Shown here piece after piece: positions 1 to 7,026 of a DNA stretch of 17,177 bases. The DNA is taken from the NCBI GenBank assembly GCA_964413425.1, contig CAYPST010000091.1, positions 1 to 17,177 of the forward strand. Direction: 5' to 3'. A program made the translations under genes and the position numbers. Numbering within the stretch: position 1 is the stretch's first letter; each line of letters begins with the position of its first letter. The DNA is from DATFLS01 sp964413425 (lineage in GTDB: Bacteria > Fidelibacterota > JAANXI01). Under the pieces are notes generated by a model. It saw only the letters and a list, made by a program, of their open reading frames with translations, did no database searches and had not been told where the DNA came from.

Positions 1-36
1 ACGGGATCTCTGCGAGGCGTTTTCTGAATAGACTCA
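1..36 (+). repeat. Left copy of a 36-bp inverted repeat
   Basis: This segment begins ACGGGATCTC and ends near AATAGACTCA. Its reverse complement occurs at 4325-4360 with 33 of 36 positions identical; the differences are at positions 12, 26 and 36 of the repeat. The two copies face each other across the three-gene block 220-4299, with ACGGGATCTC outermost on both sides. The window starts exactly here, so the repeat may extend further left and no flanking target duplication can be judged. Confidence 0.8.
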
Positions 37-219
37 GTGTTTAAGAACAGTTCAAACGGTCCAGTCGATGATTCCTCCGGAAGATCCCCTGAGGAAATCA
101 GACAGATAATGCTGAAACGGTTTTTCCATTTATACTGTATGTGGTATACCATCCATAATATTGGGTATACCGGTTAGAATCGTTCATTCGTTCTTTGCGC
201 CCTTTGCAGTGTTGGCGAT
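37..219. other. Intergenic region 3' of the dehydrogenase-like gene
   Basis: No gene is supported here. The palindrome GGTATACC occurs twice, at 143-150 and 164-171, and the two copies can pair as a hairpin with a short AT-rich loop. No T-run follows on the minus strand, so it does not look like a standard intrinsic terminator. It could be a weak terminator or a protein-binding site for a gene beyond the left edge. Confidence 0.4.
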
Positions 220-1311
220 TTATGCGTGTTCCGAAGCAGGGTGCTCTTGCGAATACAATTTTTCGATAGTCTGGCAGACGTAGTCGCCAACCTCATCCGT
301 GCCAAAATTCCCCTCTAAATCCCGGGTAGTCAATCGATGCTCCAGGCAGTACTTGATGGCATCTTCGATGAGTTGCCCGGTTTTCGGTTTCCCGATGAAC
401 TCCAGTAATAATCGCACTGCCATAAGCGCGCCGAAAGGATTGGCGGCGTTCTTTCCGGCGAATCGTGTGACCGGACCATGCAACGGCCGGAACAAACCGA
501 ACTTGCCGGGATTGATATCTCCGATTGCCGAGATCCCCACGCCTCCCTGGATCACAGCGGACATAGTGGAAACCGCATCGATATACAGACTAGGTATCAG
601 GATTAAGTCAAACTTCGAGGGATTGTTCAATAGACCATAGACGATATTCTTCACAGAAGTAGTCTGTATGCGCAACTCCTTGCGCTCACTCTCGTTACGC
701 TGCAAAATACGCAGCCAGAGATGATGTATATCCTGGGTTACTTCCTCCTCGTCGGCAAAATGGAAAAGTCTCAGGGAGTGTTCCCGGGCGTACTCACACA
801 CATGGTGAACCACTTTTTCGATTGTTGATCTGGTATTGACGAATTGGTGAAAGGCTATTTCATCAGGTCGATTTTCTTTGAAGGTATTGCCGGCATCAGT
901 GCGGAAGCCCTCGATATTTTCGGAAAAAAGGACAAATTGTATATTTTCCTGTATTCCAGAACGAAACGGGTAAAGCTCCAGGTGAAGTAATTTCACAGGT
1001 TGGTATCGGATACATAAATCCAATTCATTGTGTAACCTGGGGAGCATCCCTTTCACATAGAGTTGTTCTTTGATTCTGGGATCGCCGATGGGACCAACGA
1101 TTGCTCCGTCGTATTTTCGCCTGATCTCCTGCACTGCCTCGTCCGGCAGAGCAATACCTGTTTCGAGATAATGCCGCGCATCATAGTAAAAATGCACAAT
1201 ATCCAGTTCGGTGATGTTCAGGTCATTGAGTGTATGGCACACCTTGACTGCCTGACGAATCACTTCCTTCCCTACCCCATCACCGGGAAGAACCGCTATT
1301 TTCTTTTTCAT
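220..1311 (-). CDS. Isocitrate/isopropylmalate dehydrogenase family protein, catalytic residues replaced
   Basis: A 363-residue cytosolic protein of normal length for the IPMDH/ICDH fold. The dinucleotide-side motifs are intact: LPGDGVGKEV at 8-17, GPIGDP at 73-78, PLHGPVTRFAGKNAANP at 276-292. Aligned by eye with Thermus IPMDH, the active site is largely gone: Arg94 is His94, Arg104 is Gln104, Arg132 is Ser130, Tyr139 is Arg137, Lys185 is Glu188, and of the three metal aspartates Asp217 is Lys221, Asp241 is kept as Asp245, and Asp245 is Thr249. Oxidative decarboxylation of isopropylmalate or isocitrate is therefore unlikely as written. It is the last gene of a three-gene unit, 43 bp after the GWxTD gene. 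The ATG at 1311 has no strong Shine-Dalgarno. No leucine-pathway genes are adjacent. The family call is firm; the function is unknown. Confidence 0.85.
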   Translation of the reverse strand: MKKKIAVLPGDGVGKEVIRQAVKVCHTLNDLNITELDIVHFYYDARHYLETGIALPDEAVQEIRRKYDGAIVGPIGDPRIKEQLYVKGMLPRLHNELDLCIRYQPVKLLHLELYPFRSGIQENIQFVLFSENIEGFRTDAGNTFKENRPDEIAFHQFVNTRSTIEKVVHHVCEYAREHSLRLFHFADEEEVTQDIHHLWLRILQRNESERKELRIQTTSVKNIVYGLLNNPSKFDLILIPSLYIDAVSTMSAVIQGGVGISAIGDINPGKFGLFRPLHGPVTRFAGKNAANPFGALMAVRLLLEFIGKPKTGQLIEDAIKYCLEHRLTTRDLEGNFGTDEVGDYVCQTIEKLYSQEHPASEHA

Positions 1312-1354
1312 ATGCGTTCGCCCACGGTACTATTTCCCGGAAACCACCTGCATA

Positions 1355-2629
1355 CTAATAAAAAGTGGATCGACCAATATCGTGGAGGGGGGTGACCAGG
1401 CGATAATCGCCGAATCCTGTTTCGTCCACAAACACAAACTGCCGGTTGAGATTGAAATAATACCAGATCTGATAGGGTTTGCTTCCCAGATCGAACGGAT
1501 GTCGGTCGATGTCATTCGGCGCTCCGAATAAGATGTATACCATCCCCCGATCTGTCCGCCAGCCTTCTTTGATGGAAGTACTGAATTGCTCGGTCGCAAC
1601 ACTGATACGGCGATAATATTCGTTCATTAATTCATTTTCTTCTGTCTTCGGTGTCGGATCCCGCTCCTTCCAATACTCCATGAACATCTTTCGTTTCTCT
1701 TCCGGCGGCTTCTCCTTCATATTTTTAATTTCTTTTCTTGAAATGACGTAGATCATTTGTTCAATAGCATTATCCAGATTGGTCACTTCGCCGGAGAGCC
1801 CCACCCAGCCAACTTGAAATTCCTTTTTCCTCACCACTTCTTCATCGCCCTGTTTTATCGTGAGCCTGTATACATATTTACTATAGTTCAAATCCTTGGC
1901 ATTCATCGAAATAAAATGGCCTCGGGGAATAGGTTCGAGAGAAACGGTATCTTTCATGGTTCGCATTTCTTCCCCATCAGTGGTCAGGATAGCCCCTTCC
2001 ACTCCGGCCGGCCCTTCGACACCTCGTGCCATGTAGTAAACGTAAAATTCTTTTTCCCGGCTGGTCAGCTTATCAATCACATTCGGATTGAACTCGAGGC
2101 TTCCCTCCTGATCGTTGAGGATTTCATCAACGATCACCAGATCGGAGAGATGCAGTTCCCCTTTGACAAACGTTTGGAGATCAACGGTAATCTTGCGATA
2201 GGTGGTTTTCCTGGTATCGAGATCCATCAAGCCCACGTTGAATTTATATTTAGCATTATCCAGATGGAAGGTGTAACTCATGTAATCATTGAGCTCCCTG
2301 GAATTGGTTTCTTCAAAGGAATTGACCTCCACTTCTCTCCGTTCAATCTCGCTGTCGACCTGAATATCATCCATATCAAGGGCCACCACTGATACTTCAT
2401 AGCGAGCGCGGTATACACTGCCATATTTGACAAATTGCAGGTCATCGTACGGCACTTTTAAATAGACGATAACTTTACTGCTATCCTGGTGTTCTGCCGG
2501 AAACCGGGAGGCCTCCACATGATAAAAGGGCGTACCGGCCTGGCGCCCGTCCGAACCTAATTGTGCAAACAGCGGTAGACTGATGAAAATGACTATATTT
2601 AAGAGACTTATTCTTCGTAGTCGGTTCAT
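1355..2629 (-). CDS. Exported GWxTD-domain protein
   Basis: A 424-residue protein with an N-terminal signal peptide (basic MNRLRR, hydrophobic 8-21, likely cleavage after FAQ at 21-23). Residues about 30-275 look like beta-rich extracytoplasmic sequence. The C-terminal part, about 285-424, is the GWxTD domain: the name motif GWRTD lies at 356-360, followed by RGMVYILFGAP at 361-371, PYQIWYY at 385-391 and a VDETGFGDYRLV ending. The domain is known from exported proteins of several environmental phyla; its molecular role is not established. The gene follows the propeller gene after only 2 bp, so the two are almost certainly co-transcribed and probably act together outside the cytoplasmic membrane. 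The domain call is strong; the function is unknown. Confidence 0.88.
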   Translation of the reverse strand: MNRLRRISLLNIVIFISLPLFAQLGSDGRQAGTPFYHVEASRFPAEHQDSSKVIVYLKVPYDDLQFVKYGSVYRARYEVSVVALDMDDIQVDSEIERREVEVNSFEETNSRELNDYMSYTFHLDNAKYKFNVGLMDLDTRKTTYRKITVDLQTFVKGELHLSDLVIVDEILNDQEGSLEFNPNVIDKLTSREKEFYVYYMARGVEGPAGVEGAILTTDGEEMRTMKDTVSLEPIPRGHFISMNAKDLNYSKYVYRLTIKQGDEEVVRKKEFQVGWVGLSGEVTNLDNAIEQMIYVISRKEIKNMKEKPPEEKRKMFMEYWKERDPTPKTEENELMNEYYRRISVATEQFSTSIKEGWRTDRGMVYILFGAPNDIDRHPFDLGSKPYQIWYYFNLNRQFVFVDETGFGDYRLVTPLHDIGRSTFY

Positions 2630-2631
2630 AA

Positions 2632-4299
2632 TTATTTACTCTCACTCGTTGTTTTACGAAATCGCGTCACCCCATTTTGGGTGGCGAACCATACATAGTC
2701 CTGTTCAACAATGATATCATAGACCAGGTTTTCTCCCAACCCGTCTTCACCCGTATAAAATTCCCATTCACCATTTGAAATATCATATTCTCCGGCGCCA
2801 TCATCAAACCCTACCCATAATGTCCGCCCGTCAGTTTCGATGACCCGGACAGAGGATTTAGCAAGCAAGCCAAGTTTGGGGAGCTGCGTTAATCTGGCAG
2901 TAGTCTGGTTGAGTTCATGAATACCTACGTGGTCCGCATAATATAGGCGATCTCTTGATGAGGTCACCTGATACACCCGCCGGAACCGAAACTTTTCCCT
3001 GGCTATTTGCTGGCCCTTCGTGTTGTAAAAATAAATCTTTTTCTGCCCGATATCCAGGTTTATCAAACCATATTCCGTACCGGCAAAGAGTTGACCCTGA
3101 TTTGTTGCAATGGAATAAACACTCAACATTTCATCTTCGAGAATCGGAGTCCGGTAGCGTATATACCCTTGAGGGTGTGCAATATTATATAAACCAATAT
3201 CTGTTGCAACCCACACCGTCGTATCCGTCACCACAATGTCAAATATCGGGCTGGTTCCTAGTTGTTTTTTGTCAAACCGGAACCACTCTTCCCTTGTAAA
3301 GTTATAATACAGAAGCCCGCGGTTTGTTCCCACCCATACTTTCTGCCCATCTCCGTCAAGGGAATAAATTTGGGCATTCCTGAAGGCATGCGCATCCTCT
3401 GGCAATAGGTGGTCCCACCTGTCCCGTCGGAGATCCCATCTTGAAATTCCCGGCTGTCCATAGATATCAGCTGGTCCATTCAATTGAGCGAGAGCGCTCC
3501 CGAACCAAAAATTTTCAGCATCTTTCGAAATTGCTCCCACCGGGGTACTTATCGGACCAAACCGTACCACCTCCCCCACTCTGGCGGTGGCATCGGCTCG
3601 GATAAATCCGCCTCCCCAGGTACCCAGATACACTCGATTAAAAGAGGTGGTATATTGTACCGTGAAAGGAAATTCCCGAAACTCTTCATCAACCAGCGAA
3701 TTATTAATTCGATTAATATGCCACGATTCGTTCAGAAAATAAATCGGCATATTCCCTCGAATCCGCTGCTGCTCTTTCCATTGCACATCATTTCCTGGTA
3801 GGCCCCTTCCCTGCAATGTGTAACTGTACTTATTAAATGCATAACTGTTCCCCCCAGCTGGCATCAATACGACAGACTGCGCGGTTTGTCCCACCCGAAC
3901 GTCCTGAAGGGCAGGACCAAGAATGTTCTCCGAATCCGGAATATGCGTCCATCGATCCAGTACGGTGTATATGACATCAATTCCTCCGCGGGTTATCACC
4001 CATAATTCCCGGTTATCCTTGACCCAGATGATATTCAACACATAATCATTCGCCAGCCCGCTGCTGCGCGTATAGGGGTATTCCCATTGTTCCGAAACCT
4101 GATTATATCTCAACACTCCATGAGTTGTGCCAATGTAGAGGTACCGATCTCCCTCCTCGAAACTTGTAACATAATGAAAATTCGCGTAGTTCACCCAATC
4201 ACCCGGTTGATACCGTGCGGCCCGCCCGGTTTGCCCCATAGCGGCTGCGTTCCACGCACAGGCCACTCCGTATACAATAAGTATCAGATATACACGCAA
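2632..4299 (-). CDS. Exported beta-propeller protein (two-component-regulator propeller type)
   Basis: A 555-residue protein with a signal peptide (hydrophobic 3-20, likely cleavage near AAAMGQ). Repeats of the form LW/VWVGT-x-x-GL-x-x-Y run through the protein, for example YLYIGTTHGVLRYN, VWVGTNRGLLYYN, VWVATDIGLYNI, LFAGTEYGLINLD, LWVGFDDGAGEYD and VWFATQNGVTRF. These are blades of the propeller found in sensor domains of hybrid two-component systems. Here there is no histidine kinase or transmembrane C-terminus, so it is probably a free or secreted propeller. The start is a TTG at 4299: an in-frame stop lies just upstream, AGGA sits 7 nt before it, and starting at the next ATG (residue 21) would remove the signal peptide. 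It is the first gene of the three-gene unit and binds an unknown ligand or partner, perhaps the adjacent GWxTD protein. Confidence 0.85.
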   Translation of the reverse strand: MRVYLILIVYGVACAWNAAAMGQTGRAARYQPGDWVNYANFHYVTSFEEGDRYLYIGTTHGVLRYNQVSEQWEYPYTRSSGLANDYVLNIIWVKDNRELWVITRGGIDVIYTVLDRWTHIPDSENILGPALQDVRVGQTAQSVVLMPAGGNSYAFNKYSYTLQGRGLPGNDVQWKEQQRIRGNMPIYFLNESWHINRINNSLVDEEFREFPFTVQYTTSFNRVYLGTWGGGFIRADATARVGEVVRFGPISTPVGAISKDAENFWFGSALAQLNGPADIYGQPGISRWDLRRDRWDHLLPEDAHAFRNAQIYSLDGDGQKVWVGTNRGLLYYNFTREEWFRFDKKQLGTSPIFDIVVTDTTVWVATDIGLYNIAHPQGYIRYRTPILEDEMLSVYSIATNQGQLFAGTEYGLINLDIGQKKIYFYNTKGQQIAREKFRFRRVYQVTSSRDRLYYADHVGIHELNQTTARLTQLPKLGLLAKSSVRVIETDGRTLWVGFDDGAGEYDISNGEWEFYTGEDGLGENLVYDIIVEQDYVWFATQNGVTRFRKTTSESK

Positions 4300-4324
4300 A
4301 ACAAAATCCTGTGGACTAAGAATT

Positions 4325-4360
4325 AGAGTCTATTTAGAAAACGCCTCGAAGAGATCCCGT
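4325..4360 (-). repeat. Right copy of the 36-bp inverted repeat
   Basis: Read on the minus strand this is the same 36-bp unit as 1-36, with 33/36 identity. It lies 25 bp upstream of the TTG start of the propeller gene, so it also occupies that gene's promoter or leader region. Its outer end overlaps a perfect short hairpin at 4355-4370. Confidence 0.8.
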
Positions 4361-4370
4361 GACGACGGGA
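4355..4370. repeat. Perfect 6-bp hairpin at the outer end of the inverted repeat
   Basis: TCCCGT (4355-4360), loop GACG, then ACGGGA (4365-4370). The left arm is the outer end of the 36-bp repeat. No T-run follows on either strand. It resembles the tip of a palindromic dispersed element. Confidence 0.6.
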
Positions 4371-4708
4371 CAAAGAACACATGAACAATTGGCTCCTGGA
4401 TCCCGAACAATATTTGGGAAATATGTGCTGTCTATACTCCATGGAAGCCGGGCGCATCATTTTGTCGAGACTTACTGTTTTCAACCACTCTCAAGAATTA
4501 ATAAAAAAGTTGGTCTTGTTTCGCAGCAGCACAAGGGAAAAGGCAGTCAAATCCGGTCCCAGCGAAAGACCATCAGGATCTTCCGGTCACAGACGAATAC
4601 GGGATCCCTTTATGCCCCTCTGCTCCTGGCAACTGTCATTCCCGCGTGAGATCGCATCCCCGGAAGTCCCGGCTCCACATGGCATAATTTTTCCCGGCAT
4701 ACTCCCAC

Positions 4709-4752
4709 CTAAGTTGAGCGATACGAGTGCAGCGAAGTATCGCTGTACTTAG
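4709..4752. repeat. Long imperfect stem-loop
   Basis: Arms 4709-4724 (CTAAGTTGAGCGATAC) and 4737-4752 (GTATCGCTGTACTTAG) pair at 14 of 16 positions around a 12-nt loop. It lies just past the apparent end of the phosphodiesterase-like reading frame. No T-run follows on either strand, so it is not a canonical intrinsic terminator. It may protect the 3' end of the pho operon transcript or be a dispersed palindromic element. Confidence 0.65.
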
Positions 4753-4767
4753 GGAATTTGGGTCCCA

Positions 4768-4986
4768 CTATTCAGTATTCACCAGGAATATCCGATAGAA
4801 CTCATCAGCGCTGTCATCATTGCCTGAGAGCTCCATAACCAGCCGGCGCTGCAATAAGAAAGAATCCGCGCCTGTCCAAACACCGGAGTCGGGATACGAC
4901 TCGTTGTCCTGGAGAAGAAGACCATCATCCGGTCCCCAGGGATGGTGCCGACCCGGCTTGGCTACTCCCCGGATATTCGTGCCATT
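4768..4986 (-). pseudogene. Frameshifted C-terminal continuation of the phosphodiesterase-like gene
   Basis: Read in the frame shifted by one base from the upstream gene, this stretch is open for 72 codons and ends at TAG (4770-4768). It has no start codon at its head. Its translation is protein-like (for example GVWTGADSFLLQRRLVMELS and DDSADEFYRIFLVNTE). Dropping one base from the four-G tract at 4967-4970 (minus strand) joins the frames smoothly, giving YPGVAKPGRHHPWGPDDG and a protein of about 498 residues. The four-G tract at 4934-4937 is an alternative site. It could be a sequencing or assembly error, a true mutation, or programmed frameshifting. Whether this tail belongs to the protein is an inference. 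Confidence 0.55.
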
Positions 4987-6265
4987 TCATATTTTGCCCG
5001 GAACCGCGACCGTAATAGCCCCACTCAGGAAAATTAAAATCCGCAGTGATGGACGCCGGCAGATATAATACTGCACTTAGAAACTCTTCCAGGTTGCGGA
5101 TCTTATAGAAATTCACCTGGTATCCCCACTGATCGAGCTTTTCGATAATTCGTGTTTTATACCAGCTTCTCCAGGATAAGAGAAATTGGTTCACCCCAAA
5201 TCCCGCAAGTCTGTCCAGGATAAATTTCCCTGCCGCCGGGAAGAGAAGAATTAACGGGACGAATCGGTCCAGCGTGGCCTGAATGAGTGCGCCGGGATAG
5301 ATTCGGGCTAATTTCCTATAGCCGTTGACCCGGAGGACGCGCACACTGCCGTGAAACCACACCTTGTCATCCTGAAATCCGTGCTTTTCCAGTAACCGGA
5401 TGACTTTGTCCACCACCCAGAATCCGCGCTTAAAATCAATTTTGATTTTTTTCTCATGTTGCTTGAATTGTTCGAGCACGGACTCAAAGTACTGAATTGT
5501 CTCCGTCTCCCGGAAGCGGCTGATAAAAAAACTGTCATGCCGGGTAATGAGCCGCTTGGTCAACGGATTAATCCTTACGTCTACCTCGCCCCAGGCATAA
5601 TCGGAATCGAAGAAGTGCTGAAGATTTTCGGGATCGTTTATCCCATGCCAGCAAGGGATGACAGCATCGGGTAATTCGGATTCCTTAATCAGATGGTGTA
5701 ACCCGAATCTGGAATTGACGGTCTCCATAGTATATTGGCCGGCCTCCTTTTCTTGCCGGGTGATACCAACATCAATCCGAAGGATGTGATGTTGCCGGTC
5801 TATCCGACATTGCACATCTCCGGTACCGATGACTGGCCGGATGACCGCGACAGGCTTCGGCCTGCCCGGAGAAAAGGCCTCCTCCGGAATTCCTTGCTGC
5901 TTTCCGGGCTCAGGGTCTTTCTGCACAATCGACCCGCGAGAAATGCTCAGCCTGGTACTCCGGCCCGCTCTTTGTAACCACTTATGGAGTGTTGCAGGCC
6001 GTTCGTCATCCGGAGACGCAAGGACACCAACGCTGCCCGGTGATTGAATCTGGAACCAGCGCAGCAATCGTAAAAACGGTTGAATCAACCGTTTCTCATA
6101 TCGAAGGGAATCGACATCCAGGAGAACAACCGGTGAGTGTCCGGCAAATTGGTGCTGGTACTTCCGGAAATGCACCGCTAATTTCCGCATCCAGTGATCC
6201 GAATCGGATCCTACCTGGGTATTTACGGCCTGTTGATTATTTTTACAACCGGGTATAGTTTCCAT
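4925..6265 (-). CDS. GDPD/FAM151-like phosphodiesterase-family protein with novel N-terminal half
   Basis: A 446-residue protein as read. Residues about 200-421 show the layout of the GDPD/PLC-like superfamily, closest by eye to FAM151/menorin: HG at 207-208, GEVDV at 226-230 (acidic metal pair Glu227 and Asp229), RHD at 242-244, KIKIDFK at 273-279, then a distal strand SITADFNFPEWGYYG at 405-419. In true GDPDs the two histidines and the acidic pair are catalytic and hydrolyse glycerophosphodiesters. Residues 1-195 have no family I recognise; VVLLDVDSL at 46-54 faintly recalls a HAD motif I. The gene is 71 bp after phoU in the pho block, which fits a role in scavenging phosphate from phosphodiesters (inference). 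No signal peptide is seen. The 3' end appears frameshifted, the natural end being near 4768. The start is the first ATG after an in-frame stop, with a weak ribosome-binding site; Met26 is an alternative. Confidence 0.7.
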   Translation of the reverse strand: METIPGCKNNQQAVNTQVGSDSDHWMRKLAVHFRKYQHQFAGHSPVVLLDVDSLRYEKRLIQPFLRLLRWFQIQSPGSVGVLASPDDERPATLHKWLQRAGRSTRLSISRGSIVQKDPEPGKQQGIPEEAFSPGRPKPVAVIRPVIGTGDVQCRIDRQHHILRIDVGITRQEKEAGQYTMETVNSRFGLHHLIKESELPDAVIPCWHGINDPENLQHFFDSDYAWGEVDVRINPLTKRLITRHDSFFISRFRETETIQYFESVLEQFKQHEKKIKIDFKRGFWVVDKVIRLLEKHGFQDDKVWFHGSVRVLRVNGYRKLARIYPGALIQATLDRFVPLILLFPAAGKFILDRLAGFGVNQFLLSWRSWYKTRIIEKLDQWGYQVNFYKIRNLEEFLSAVLYLPASITADFNFPEWGYYGRGSGQNMKWHEYPGSSQAGSAPSLGTG

Positions 6266-6336
6266 AGATCAGCTGGCTTCGAGTTGTATTGACGGTTCAA
6301 TATCGGATTCGGGTAAATCGGGTGGCGTTGGAAAAA

Positions 6337-7005
6337 TCATTCAGTGAATTCTTCATGGCCATGCTTAATCACCTTCGCTTTCACCAGGAAAATAACGTCC
6401 TCTGCGATATTGGTGGCCAGATCTGCGATCCGTTCCAGGTTCTGCGCGATAATAAGCAGGTTGACTCGCTGGGCGTAAGTGAGTTTAAATCCATCTGATT
6501 CACTGAATTTTTCTATGAGAAACAGGTTGATATCATCCACTTCATCATCCATATCACACACACTTTTCGCCTGGGGAGCATCACCATGGACAAATGAATC
6601 CAGCGAATCGGAGACCATGTCTTTCACAAAACCCGACATAATGTCAATCCGCATCTGCTTCAGCACCGAGGCATCCACCGGATCCATGTGTACCACCTGG
6701 ACAGCGATATTTTTCGCCTGATCTCCCATCCGCTCCAGATCATTCGCCATTTTAAAACCCGCCACAATCAGCCGGAGATCCGCTGCCACTGGCTGCGACA
6801 GTGCGATAATCTCCTCACAAATTTGATCGACTGTGATTTCGAGCGAATCAATTTTCTTGTCTTTCCTGATCAGTTCTTCTGCCTTTTCAACGTCCTGAGT
6901 AAAAACTGCCTCAATGGCGTCGTTTGTTTGCTCCTCCACCAGACTTCCCATCTCGAGGAGCATTTCACGCAGTCGATCCAATTCTTTTACAAATCGTTTC
7001 GTCAT
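6337..7005 (-). CDS. phoU: Phosphate transport system regulator PhoU
   Basis: A 222-residue cytosolic protein, the usual PhoU length. It has the two-fold repeated three-helix bundle, and both metal-cluster helices are visible: NDLERMGDQAKNIA at 88-101 and QNLERIADLATNIAEDV at 188-204. PhoU links the Pst transporter to the PhoR kinase and dampens the Pho response when phosphate is plentiful. It lies 21 bp downstream of pstB in the classical order. GGAAGG is placed 6 nt before the ATG. No residue looks unusual. Confidence 0.96.
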   Translation of the reverse strand: MTKRFVKELDRLREMLLEMGSLVEEQTNDAIEAVFTQDVEKAEELIRKDKKIDSLEITVDQICEEIIALSQPVAADLRLIVAGFKMANDLERMGDQAKNIAVQVVHMDPVDASVLKQMRIDIMSGFVKDMVSDSLDSFVHGDAPQAKSVCDMDDEVDDINLFLIEKFSESDGFKLTYAQRVNLLIIAQNLERIADLATNIAEDVIFLVKAKVIKHGHEEFTE

Positions 7006-7026
7006 TGTATGCCTTCCGGTGTAGGA

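Larger units (their letters stand above)
4300..4767. other. Long intergenic region with repeats and stem-loops
   Basis: No convincing gene lies between the propeller start and the 3' remnant of the phosphodiesterase-like gene. The open frames here have no ribosome-binding sites or recognisable protein sequence. The region holds the 36-bp repeat and hairpin (4325-4370), a second ACGGGATCC word near 4598, a TGTCATTCCCGCG segment near 4635 that resembles common dispersed repeats, and a long stem-loop at 4709-4752. The propeller promoter must lie in the right-hand reading of this stretch, but I cannot place a confident -35/-10 pair. Confidence 0.5.

Noticed and set aside
220..1311. Calling this gene leuB or icd
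   Set aside because: The residues that bind substrate and metal in those enzymes are mostly replaced, and no leucine or TCA genes are adjacent, so a specific name would mislead.
1757..2392. A 211-codon plus-strand open frame
   Set aside because: It is fully antisense to the GWxTD gene, whose signal peptide and domain motif are clear. The translation shows no family motif.
4359..4752. Two overlapping plus-strand open frames (96 and 123 codons) in the region before the propeller gene
   Set aside because: There are no ribosome-binding sites, the composition is not protein-like, and they cross stem-loops and repeats. They are on the opposite strand to every other gene here.
4886..4902. GAGTCG-GGATA-CGACTC hairpin as a terminator
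   Set aside because: It lies inside the frameshifted coding continuation and has no T-run, so it is probably incidental.
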